A stretch of 64,000 nt of DNA, taken from positions 1,798,001-1,862,000 of the forward strand of contig CP014214.1 in assembly GCA_001560915.1 (NCBI GenBank). Reading direction: 5' to 3'. The notes beneath the pieces were generated by a model. That model saw only the letters and a program-made list of their open reading frames with translations. It searched no databases and was not told the origin of the DNA. Shown here piece by piece: positions 25,243 through 34,600 of the stretch (position 1 is its first letter; each line of letters starts with the position of its first letter). This stretch comes from a methanogenic archaeon ISO4-H5 (GTDB lineage: Archaea; Thermoplasmatota; Thermoplasmata; Methanomassiliicoccales; Methanomethylophilaceae). A program made the position numbers and the translations under genes.

Positions 25243-27348
25243 TCAGTACATTTTGTAAAGTATCACGAACGCTGCCGCAACGATGGCGAACAATATGAGC
25301 CAGGACCAATGGAGAAGACCGTTTCCTAACTTGATCTCTCCTCCGTCACCCGGTTCGGGACCGGCTATTTCGGAGATGCAGTAGATCGCACCGTAGTCGT
25401 TGCCCACGTAGATCTTGCCGTCGATGACGGTGGGGGCAACCATCGCATAGGAGTCCTTGGTGAATGGCTTCAACTGCAGTCTCCAGATCTCATGGCCGTC
25501 CTCGGTGGAGATCGCCGTGACGCCCCCTCCGTTGGGATAGAACACTCCTGCGGAGTAGTCGTTGGCATAGAGGATGCCGTTGGCAAGGGTGAACGGTGCC
25601 TTGATCAATTGATAATCCTGGGTCTTCCAGATTGCCTTGCCGTCCAGCCTCATATGGACTATAGGCGAACCCAGTGCCACCTCGCTGCCGTCGGTCATGG
25701 TGATCTTTGTGTCCCCGTTCAGCGATGGCGACATGTACGCATAGAATCCGTTGCCGGTGTCGTCCAGGGTGATGGCCCCGCACATCAGGTCCAGTTTCCA
25801 ATCCGTAACGGTGCAGGTAGCCAGATCCAGGCATTCTACGAATCCCTTCTGGGAACTGAGACCTCCGTCGGAGCAGGTGACGAGTATCCTGTCGCCTGCC
25901 ACGGTGTATCCTGAAACGGAACCGGGGGTCCCGGGATGGGGGATGTTGTCGGAGACACGGGTGACCTTGCTGATATCGTATCCATGGTAGTCGGGGATTA
26001 CCACCTTGTTCCCGGGGGTCTCTTCGTAGTAGTAAGTGTATCCCCTGAGGTCGATCATCCTCTCGACCCAGATCTCCTCGCCTGTGTCGGCGTTGACCGC
26101 GTAGAGATAGCCTTCGTAGCTTCCTATGACCAGTGCGCGCTGTCCGCCGATCTTGGTTATCTCGGGAGCGTGGAAGTAGAAGCATCCTTTCTGACCGGTG
26201 TATTCCTTGTGGTACGCTATCCTGTCGGGATCCGTCGTCTTCTGTCCGTTCCTGTCGACGGTATCCCCGTCCCCGTCGACCAGACGGTGGACGGTGTATG
26301 TATCGGAAGGTTCGTAATCCCACAGTTTGACGAATCCGTCGGCACGGGTGATGCTGTATGCGAGGATGTGCCCGTCAGCGGTGCCGAAGTATATCGCACC
26401 GGAATCGTAGACTGGAGTGGTGCCTCCGGTGAAGAAGGTCCTGCCGTCCCAGGAGATGTCGTCCTCTTCCGCAATGGAGACGAACTTGTCCCACAGCATA
26501 TCAGCACCGAGATGGTCGGAGTCGAACTTCACGTATGTGTAATCCCTTGTCGGGTCCTCGGGAGTGCCCCCCAGCAGGAGCTCCATATCATGAAGCAGTT
26601 CCCCGGTGTAACGATCCAAGCAGTACACGTGCCAGTTGGTGGCGGTTACAATTAGCATGTCGCCCACAATCACGGGAGAGGTGACCTCGTACCCCTGTCC
26701 GTAGGTCATCATGAAATCCCAGACCTCGGCGCCGGTGAACCTGTTCACGCAGTACACATGGGGGTTCTTGTCGGAGCCGGCACCTCCGTAGGTGCCGCCT
26801 GTGGTGTGGTAGAGGAGATCGTCGGCGACGATCAGCGACGAGTCCACGTATCCTGTTGTGTATGTCCTGTACCACTCCATGGGGGTCTGGGCGCCCTCCG
26901 TGCCGTAGGAGGGGGACCTCCCCGAAGAGGAGGAGTCCCCTCTGCACATGGTCCATGACGTGGGGTTATCGGGTGTGCAGGCTGGAACAATGGTATCGGA
27001 AGGATAGAATCCCCAGGCGAAGGGGGAACCAGAACCTCCGGCGTGCCACTTCCCTTCGGACCAGGTGTACAGCCTCCAGGAACATACCGACGAACCCACC
27101 GTGGTCTCGGATATACCGTCCACGGAGACCACGTCGCTTCCGGATAATACCACGGTGTATCCCGAATCATACTTCAGGATCTCGGCAGGAGTCCCTCCGG
27201 AGGAGACATCACGCCATACTGCGTGCCCGTTCCCGAAGTCCACCAGGAACCTCTCCCCCGCATCCGCGGAGGAGGTGTCAGGGACAGGTACGCATGCGCA
27301 GGCGGTCAACAGTGCCAGCAGGATGACTGCAACGGTCTTCTTATTCAT
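25243..27348 (-). CDS. Secreted, membrane-anchored beta-propeller (PQQ-like) surface protein
   Basis: Its 701 residues start with a signal peptide (KKTVAVILLALLTACACVPV) and an N-terminal domain of ~100 residues related to that in the neighbouring binding protein (WRLYTWSEGKWHAG). PQQ-like propeller blades follow (YCVNRFTGAEVWDF, YAVNADTGEEIWVE, TAISTEDGHEIWRL), and a C-terminal helix (WSWLILFAIVAAAFVILYKM) anchors it outside the cell. It lies between permease and binding-protein genes and overlaps the latter by 8 bases, suggesting a role in capturing the imported ligand. Confidence 0.8.
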   Translation of the reverse strand: MNKKTVAVILLALLTACACVPVPDTSSADAGERFLVDFGNGHAVWRDVSSGGTPAEILKYDSGYTVVLSGSDVVSVDGISETTVGSSVCSWRLYTWSEGKWHAGGSGSPFAWGFYPSDTIVPACTPDNPTSWTMCRGDSSSSGRSPSYGTEGAQTPMEWYRTYTTGYVDSSLIVADDLLYHTTGGTYGGAGSDKNPHVYCVNRFTGAEVWDFMMTYGQGYEVTSPVIVGDMLIVTATNWHVYCLDRYTGELLHDMELLLGGTPEDPTRDYTYVKFDSDHLGADMLWDKFVSIAEEDDISWDGRTFFTGGTTPVYDSGAIYFGTADGHILAYSITRADGFVKLWDYEPSDTYTVHRLVDGDGDTVDRNGQKTTDPDRIAYHKEYTGQKGCFYFHAPEITKIGGQRALVIGSYEGYLYAVNADTGEEIWVERMIDLRGYTYYYEETPGNKVVIPDYHGYDISKVTRVSDNIPHPGTPGSVSGYTVAGDRILVTCSDGGLSSQKGFVECLDLATCTVTDWKLDLMCGAITLDDTGNGFYAYMSPSLNGDTKITMTDGSEVALGSPIVHMRLDGKAIWKTQDYQLIKAPFTLANGILYANDYSAGVFYPNGGGVTAISTEDGHEIWRLQLKPFTKDSYAMVAPTVIDGKIYVGNDYGAIYCISEIAGPEPGDGGEIKLGNGLLHWSWLILFAIVAAAFVILYKMY

Positions 27349-28765
27349 AGAGAGGCTCCCCCTGATAGGTCAGGTAATCGGTGTAATCGTTGCCGAAGAA
27401 ATGCGGGATGGCATCCATGGGATCCCTCTGCAGGAACGCCTCCTGGTTGAGGATCTTGCAGATGAGTTCCGTGGCCTCGGCAAGTCTCGGACCCGGTCTT
27501 GATAATATGTCTGCGGAGTTGGCGGAGAACACGTACACCTCCTTCTCTTCGGCCTTATATGCGGGCGTGGACTTCCATACGGGGTCCAGGGAGTCCAGGA
27601 TGGCGTTGTATTCCGCTTCCGTCTTGACTTCCTTCTCGGAGAAGATGATTAGGACCTGGGGCTGTTTGGCGTAAATCTGTTCCTTGGAAACCATGAACCA
27701 CCCGGATGATTGGGAATCGAAGATGTTCCTGCCCCCTGCGGTGCTGACGATATCGCTCATGAAGGTGCTGTTGCCTGCGGTCCACGGGGAGGGGTCTGCG
27801 GAGAGGGCTACGAACACCCTCTTGTTGGTGGCTCCCGCTATACCGGATACGTCGTCGATGGTCTTCTTCAGTGAGGAGATGACGGTATTGGCCTTCTCGC
27901 TCATACCGAGGGCGCTGGCACATATCCAGATGTTGTTGTACATGGATGCTATGTCGGTGGACCTGTAAAGGACTACGCAGTCCACCCCGGACTTGCGGAG
28001 CTTGTCCGCTACGGCGACGTCCTGACCGACGTCTCCATCGCAGAACACTATGTCTGGATGGAGCTTGATGATCCACTCGTAGTTGGGATCCACGTAACCT
28101 CCTGTGTTGGCGATGGTGCCGCTGTTCTTGCCATCGACGATTCCCTGAGGATAATTGGAATAGTAATCGCAGCCGATAATGTACGGCAGTCCGCCCACGG
28201 CGGCCACCGTCTCCGTTACGGAGGGTGCCAATGTGACGATCTTGAGGTCCTGCCCCGTGATGCGGTTCTTGCCGTTATCGGCGTAGCTGTAGTAGCTGAA
28301 TCCTGTATAATCGGTGCAGGGGATGAGTGAATCCGCTCCGGCGGAACGGGCCCAGGAGACCATGGTGTATCCGGAGATGTCCGTACCCTCGGGGTCGAGG
28401 ACCTCCTTCCATCCAGAACCGTCGTGGACGTAGAACCTCCAGGTCATGCCCACCAGGTTCACATGCTCCCTGTCAGCGGGATCCTCTCTGTCGGGAGTGT
28501 TCACAGCGTACAGGGAACCGTCGGGAAGCCATACGCTCTCGTATCCCTTCTGTTCGCATACCTTCTCCAGTACGGTCTTGCCGTTCCATCCGTCGCCGAA
28601 TTCTATAGGGTCCCATTCGGTGTTCCAGTATCCGAAGTCCAGGACAAGGCCTTCCTTGGTGTCCCTCTCCGATTGGGTGAGTCCCACAAAGGGAAGGGAG
28701 GCCAGTATCACCACTGCAATGATGACGGATGCGGCAAGTTTGATGGCTATGGAACGGATGCGTAT
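27341..28765 (-). CDS. ABC importer substrate-binding protein with extra N-terminal domain
   Basis: The product has ~474 residues. After a signal-peptide-like hydrophobic stretch comes a ~120-residue domain (FGYWNTEWDPIEFGDGWNGK, then WRFYVHDGSGWKEVLD). It is followed by a class III periplasmic-binding domain (LKIVTLAPSVTETVAAVGG, then LHPDIVFCDGD) of the BtuF/FecB family. The first GTG (28714) would cut the signal peptide in half. Hydrophobic sequence continues upstream to a stop, with GGGAGG just before ATA (28765) and ATC (28759) codons, so a rare start codon or a sequence error is likely. It feeds the permease and ATPase downstream. Confidence 0.8.
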   Translation of the reverse strand: MRIRSIAIKLAASVIIAVVILASLPFVGLTQSERDTKEGLVLDFGYWNTEWDPIEFGDGWNGKTVLEKVCEQKGYESVWLPDGSLYAVNTPDREDPADREHVNLVGMTWRFYVHDGSGWKEVLDPEGTDISGYTMVSWARSAGADSLIPCTDYTGFSYYSYADNGKNRITGQDLKIVTLAPSVTETVAAVGGLPYIIGCDYYSNYPQGIVDGKNSGTIANTGGYVDPNYEWIIKLHPDIVFCDGDVGQDVAVADKLRKSGVDCVVLYRSTDIASMYNNIWICASALGMSEKANTVISSLKKTIDDVSGIAGATNKRVFVALSADPSPWTAGNSTFMSDIVSTAGGRNIFDSQSSGWFMVSKEQIYAKQPQVLIIFSEKEVKTEAEYNAILDSLDPVWKSTPAYKAEEKEVYVFSANSADILSRPGPRLAEATELICKILNQEAFLQRDPMDAIPHFFGNDYTDYLTYQGEPLYE

Positions 28766-28777
28766 TCCTCCCTGTTG

Positions 28778-30553
28778 TCAGATCCGGCTTCTGTTCTTCC
28801 TCAGGAAGAGGAACACTGCACCGATCGCCGATATGGCGGCTACGGCTCCGATGGCGACATACATCAGCACGGAGGACTGTCCGCCATTGTTCTCCGGCTC
28901 CGCGTCGTAGGAGACGACGAAGTAGGAAAGGCTGTCCACGTCGAACGATAACTTTCCGTTGGAGTAACTGCTCTGGACAGGCACCTTCTTGCCGTCCACG
29001 ATGTGGTATACCTGCAGCTTGGAGACGTCCCTGCCTTCGGGTACGGTGTAGTTCACCGATACTTTCAATTTCCCTTCGCCGAAGGTGTGCTGTCCTCCGA
29101 GGCTTATTTCGAATACGGCGGAATCCTTCAATTCCTCTGCGACCTCGCCGGGGAGTACGCTCAGGGGAGCGGATGCTATGGTGACCGCGTACGATCTATC
29201 TTCGAGAGTAGATACGGCGCTGCCGTCCAGGGTTATTGATCCGCCCTTGACCTTGAATTCTACGGGAGATGCGTTGGTCCTGATGGCGGTTATGGTGGAA
29301 CTGCTCAGAGCGAGATAATCCGATTCAGTAAGATCCACGGTGACCTGGCTTCCCGAGGAGGGTTCGATTACTACGTCGTAATCGAACAGGGGTCTAATCC
29401 GCATGTCCGATAATGCTCTGAACCCTGTACCGGCGGAAACGTTCCATCCAATGAATTCAACGGTATCGCCGTTGGAGAGGGTTACGTCGTCGAGACTGAA
29501 TGCGGGAAGGCTTCCGAAGTACGGTACGGTCTCGGTGTGGGCAACAGTGCCGTCGAATCCCAGGTAGGAGATGGTAAGGTCGGTTCCGTTCTTCAATGCT
29601 GCGGGGATGTCGCTGGGGTACTGTGCACCTATGGCGTCCGCAGACTCGTCCAGAGTGATCTGACGGATGATGCAGGAATAAGGCATCACACCGGGGTCGT
29701 AATGGCCGAGACAGTCGGCGTAATGCCATTCGGACCTGCTGGAATCCCAGTCGAACTGGCACCAGTAATCCCACCTCTTCTCGTCGATCTGCACGTTATC
29801 CATGCCCATGAAACTGCCCAGCCAGCCTTTCATGGTGTCCCCGTCAGTGAGGTTCATCACGAGTTCGAATCCGCTGTTGCCGCTGTCCCTCATCTTCTTA
29901 CAGGCATCGTAGAATGCTTCGGCCATATCGGATCCCTCTCCGGTGATCCAGAAACCGACCCTGCGCTGTTCCTCGGTGAGGATGGATTTCACATAATCGT
30001 TGGCGTTGACATCTTCTATCATCTTGATGTAGAAGTAACCGGTGGAGATGGGTTCGAAGGTCTTGGGGCCAGGATATTCCACCAATCCTGTGTCGAAATT
30101 GTTCCACTTATGTGATTTGTAAATGTAGTAGGATGTACCGTTTTCGAGAGTGGTGTTCCCTTCCGCATTCGCAAGAATGTTCACCCATCCATTGAGCGGA
30201 ACCCATTTGTAGATACACAGCGGGGAATAATCGCTGTCACTGGGTTTACCTGTCGTTTCCAGATCGTCCAACCTTAGAACCGATCCGTTGCTCTTGAACT
30301 CGATGGTATGGCCGTTGGAGGTTATCGCATCTGTGAGCAGTTCCTTGAGCGTGGTGCCTGTCCCTGTAAAACCGATAGTGCCGTTGACGGTTCCGTCACC
30401 GATGAACACCTTTGCCTGGTAGGATTCCGCTGCATCGGATTCGTCCGCTATAGAGACTGTACTGAAAACCAATACACATACAGTTAATGCAACGCCCAGA
30501 AACAATACATGGGGGATTTTGATATCAAAACCACGAATCAAAGAACTGCTCAT
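28778..30553 (-). CDS. Secreted membrane-anchored surface protein
   Basis: The product has 591 residues. A signal peptide (IPHVLFLGVALTVCVLVF) is followed by ESDAAES, a motif like those after other signal peptides in this region. A domain with CIYKWVPLNGWVNIL resembles DUF4430-type segments. The middle is unrecognised, and the C-terminus ends in a strand-rich domain (SLSYFVVSYDAEPE), a membrane helix (VLMYVAIGAVAAISAIGAVF) and basic RKNRSRI. The C-terminal pattern is shared with the 1921-residue protein. It is one of a run of surface genes read leftward. Confidence 0.65.
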   Translation of the reverse strand: MSSSLIRGFDIKIPHVLFLGVALTVCVLVFSTVSIADESDAAESYQAKVFIGDGTVNGTIGFTGTGTTLKELLTDAITSNGHTIEFKSNGSVLRLDDLETTGKPSDSDYSPLCIYKWVPLNGWVNILANAEGNTTLENGTSYYIYKSHKWNNFDTGLVEYPGPKTFEPISTGYFYIKMIEDVNANDYVKSILTEEQRRVGFWITGEGSDMAEAFYDACKKMRDSGNSGFELVMNLTDGDTMKGWLGSFMGMDNVQIDEKRWDYWCQFDWDSSRSEWHYADCLGHYDPGVMPYSCIIRQITLDESADAIGAQYPSDIPAALKNGTDLTISYLGFDGTVAHTETVPYFGSLPAFSLDDVTLSNGDTVEFIGWNVSAGTGFRALSDMRIRPLFDYDVVIEPSSGSQVTVDLTESDYLALSSSTITAIRTNASPVEFKVKGGSITLDGSAVSTLEDRSYAVTIASAPLSVLPGEVAEELKDSAVFEISLGGQHTFGEGKLKVSVNYTVPEGRDVSKLQVYHIVDGKKVPVQSSYSNGKLSFDVDSLSYFVVSYDAEPENNGGQSSVLMYVAIGAVAAISAIGAVFLFLRKNRSRI

Positions 30554-30567
30554 AACAACCCCTGCCA

Positions 30568-31680
30568 TTACGGTCTCGGATCTTCTCTTGTGTCTCCGTC
30601 CTCATACCAATCGTAGTCGAACTCATCGAAGACAAAGGTGAACTCATCCTGTTCAAGCGACTGGACACCGCTGGGAGTCGAAGGCACATATGACAGCGGG
30701 CTCATGAATCCGAGCATGAACGCACTTTCACTGGACCAAGTGGTGTCATTGCCGAGGTGAAGCGACCAGTACGCATAATGTGCAAAGACATGAGTGGTAT
30801 CTGAATAATCATCGTACACATAACTGTATCCTGTGCCCATACTTTGATTTCCGATTTGAGTCACGAAACCATACCAACTATTGTTAAGGATATTTACCCA
30901 TACAAGTTCATCATCCCATCCAGTTTGCACCAGATACACCATGCGAAGATCGATGGTGTTGGGCACATTGTTGCTGTCGAGAGCGTTCTTGAGTGCGAGT
31001 GCACAATCGGATCCGTATCCGGTGTAGGTGTTGTTTCCGATGTGGAAGGTGACCTCGTATGCGGGGTCAGGGTTTCCCTGGGCGGGAATGACGTTGTAGA
31101 CATGTGCAAGCCCGGTAGTAGGCAGGGTGTTGGGACTGACGTTCGAAGGAACGAACGCGATGTTGGCGGACGCGAGCTGGTAGTCGTCGAAGGGCCTGTA
31201 GAATCCCATGACGGAAAGACCGCTGTCGGAGGAAATGGGATTCCAATTACCGTTGGCGTAACGGTAGATGGTGAAATCGCTGCTGTTGTTGACGGTAGCG
31301 ATCTTACCGTAGTAGGGGTTGACGTTCGTGTAGGTATTGCCACCGGACTGGTACATATAAGTGAAATCAGCACCGCTTAGAACTGAGTCATAATACATCT
31401 GAGTTCCCCAGGTGAATGTCAGTCCGATGTCGCCCGTCTTAGTAGCGTTCGCAATCGCCTGGCCGGCATAGTATCCGTGACCGGAGTATGTCACCCAATC
31501 ATTGTTCTCGTACACCCAGAACTTAATCTCGGGTGCGGCCGTAGGTGCAGGTTCCGCGTCCGAGGCATCCGTGAACAATACAGCCGATAAAAGACATACC
31601 ATCACAATTGCCGCTGTCACAATCTGTTTTTTCACTATTCCTTTCTCGTTCCTATCAATCACTGACTTCCAATCAAACAT
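30568..31680 (-). CDS. Secreted protein with two DUF4430-like domains (copy 1)
   Basis: The product has 370 residues. A signal peptide (TAAIVMVCLLSAVLF) and TDASDAEP lead into two similar domains: one from ~52 (IKFWVYENNDWVTYSGHGYY) and one from ~205 (YEVTFHIGNNTYTGYGSDCA). The first continues with the matching NGNWNPISSDSGLSV. There is no membrane anchor, so it may be released or held by partners. DUF4430 is related to the transcobalamin C-terminal domain, which hints at ligand binding, but this is weak. A near-identical paralogue lies at 43,994. It overlaps the genes on both sides by a few bases. Confidence 0.7.
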   Translation of the reverse strand: MFDWKSVIDRNEKGIVKKQIVTAAIVMVCLLSAVLFTDASDAEPAPTAAPEIKFWVYENNDWVTYSGHGYYAGQAIANATKTGDIGLTFTWGTQMYYDSVLSGADFTYMYQSGGNTYTNVNPYYGKIATVNNSSDFTIYRYANGNWNPISSDSGLSVMGFYRPFDDYQLASANIAFVPSNVSPNTLPTTGLAHVYNVIPAQGNPDPAYEVTFHIGNNTYTGYGSDCALALKNALDSNNVPNTIDLRMVYLVQTGWDDELVWVNILNNSWYGFVTQIGNQSMGTGYSYVYDDYSDTTHVFAHYAYWSLHLGNDTTWSSESAFMLGFMSPLSYVPSTPSGVQSLEQDEFTFVFDEFDYDWYEDGDTREDPRP

Positions 31681-34600
31681 GCACTCTCCTCCTCAACAAA
31701 CATATTACCGCAATAATTGCCAAAACCGCAACTAAACCCACAACAGCGAAAAGAAGAACCGGAAATCCCTCTTTGTCCGCTACGGGAGCCTCTCCGACAA
31801 CGTAATAGGAAAGATGGTCGGTAGTGAACGTAACCGACCCGTCCGAGAATACCGCATCCTCAATCAGATGCATCGTTCCGGCATCATCCAGATACCATAG
31901 TGCCAGATTGGTTCCCGTAATAGATATCGGGAGAGTGATCTTGGCGGTTCCCCCGAGTTCGTGAATATATTCTTCCGCAGACTCTATGGATATACTGAAG
32001 ATCACAGCCCCCTCAGGTACATTCTCGCGCTGTTTCTCTTCGATATCCTTGGCCTCAATCGTTTTCAGACTCACCGATACCGATGCTCCCCTGGCACTTA
32101 GTACCTTCAGAACGTCGTTGCTCAGTTCCATCTTTCCCTGAGGCAAAATAAGCTCTACGGGATTCACATCGTCCGCAAGGGTCTGGATGTCGGTTACACT
32201 GACTGTCGCAACGTCTCCGACCACATTGTCCGTAAGATCGATGACGGTTGCTTTGATCACGTCGTATGTGAATGTCAGTACGTTCCTGGATTCGTCGGGG
32301 GATATGGCGAGCCTCTCGGCGGAAACATCGCGGTAAGAATATCCTGCGATGTTCCTGTCTTCGAATTCTCCGATGTTTAACTCGGTACCTGCGGAAGCTT
32401 TTCCAGCTATAGCAGATTTGATCTCGTTTCCGGAAAGATCCACGAATCTGATCGAATAGCTGTATTCGTCCTTGTCGATGAGCAGGAACTCCTCCCCGTC
32501 GAGATACAGATTGCCCCCCTTGATTCCGTCGATGTTCTTTATCCCGTATTCATCGGAATACCACAGCAGATCGTTCTTCCATACGGCCGATGTGAGCGGA
32601 ACATCCGAGAAATAGAACAGACGGTATTGTTCCGCGAGGGATTCGTCATATTCCAACTGTGTCGAGGCATAGAACGGATTCATCATGTACAGATAGTAGT
32701 CGTCTGTAATTCCCAACTCGATGAGCGCATCAGCAATGGTTCCGTCGTACGTTATGCAACGGACCTTGTTGCCCTCGCGGAGGATTATGAACTGACTGTG
32801 GATTTCTTTTCCCAGAACGCATACGTTCCCCGCATCGTTGTAGAAGTAAATCCGCCCGTCATCCGTGAAACGAACAGCCTGCGAATTGTACTGTGAGGGG
32901 ACCTGTACAAAGAGGTTGCGGTATTTCGTCAACTCCTGTCCGGGAGAGTCGTAGAATATCATAATCGACATGGTCGGATCGTACGGGATGAACATCACTT
33001 CAACGGTATCGCTGCCGGGGGGGTTGTTGAGTACGATACCGCCGTGCGTGAAACGGCCGTGGTTGTAACTGTAGACCTTGGTTAGATTTCTTCCGTCTTC
33101 GTTATCCACATCGAACACGAAAAAGGTGGTTCCGCCGTTCACATATCCCCGGCCGTTGTACACGATGAAATTGGACTGAGCACTGGAGCCCAATTGGTAA
33201 TATCTGTAATCTTCCGAAAATACGCCTTTGTTGATGGATGCTGCGATCACACCTCCGCCGGTTGCCCCGCTGTTGTCTCCGAATAGGCCTTCGGAATAAA
33301 CTGTAATGTATATTGTACCGTTATAGCAAGTTACCCACCCGTCATCTAACATGAAATGCTTGAAATCTGTAAGAATCAATTCATGAAAATCTGACGTGTC
33401 TTCCGTATTTACAGACTGGAGCGCCACTTCCCCATCTTTGGTTATACCGACCCAATAAAGGTACCCGTCGTAAATCTGAATGCCTCCGCTCACACCCCAA
33501 CTGGTATAAGTGAGGTACCCTTCCTTTAAATGCCATAATTGTTCGCTCAAATCTGAACTGTATTTGTATATCCCTCCTGCCCCTGATGCCAGATATATGC
33601 CCGAATCGTCGCTCAGAACCTTTGTAATACTGACGGGCGAGTCCTTTAGATAATTTAAATCCAAATCGTAGATTTTTTTAGCCGTGCTGTCGAATATCAT
33701 TCCGTTAGCGTATCCGATGAAATGATAGAACGATCCTGACTCCACCGAAGGGACGGATTTTAGCAGACGGCCAGTATCCAAATCATACATGTATAGCGTA
33801 TCGCCTGCCCGGGTGTATAAACGACCGTCTACCACCAAGGGGGTTCCAGTCCCCCCAGTCCACATTGATCCGGTGGTGTCCTGTTCAAATGAGGTCATCC
33901 ACTGTAACGCTAGCGGGTCTGAATCGATTGGAAAATCGACATTGTTTATCTGACGAAGGAAATAGGATGGATTGTAGTACTTCTCAGAAAGACCCAGTTT
34001 CGTATCATCGGTTACACCTGTGAATGAATAATTCTCCGTGATTATTTCTCTAGAACCATGATTGTCTGATACGTACCAATGGTCGAAGGTATATCCTTCA
34101 TTAGGTATCCATTCCAAGACTATTTCGTCTTCCGGTGTTACTCTGTATCCGCTGTCGACCGCGATACCGTTGACTTTAACAATGAAATGCGAGTAACCAT
34201 CAAACACCAAGCGTGGATTCGCATCTGCCCATGATGCATACAGTGTGATGTCTGCAGTGATAGGTGTTCCCGGTTCCAGTATCTGACCGTTTTCTGTCGT
34301 CCATCCTAAGAATTCGCTGCGGTTCTTCTCAGGGACAGGTGATATCTCTCTGGGTATTGTACGCCCCATACCCACAGATACGGAATCACAAGCCGTTCCG
34401 CCACGGGAATCGAATGAAACAATGACATAGTCGGATACGACACGCTCATTGACGGTTATTACCGCTCCGTCAACATCCCCTTCAACCAGGAGTTTGATTA
34501 CATAAAGCGACTCCGAATCCATTAACGATACGCTGCCCTTGTCTATTCCACAGAGGATATCGTGAGCCGTCCATGACCCACTCACGGTAAATGAAACGAT

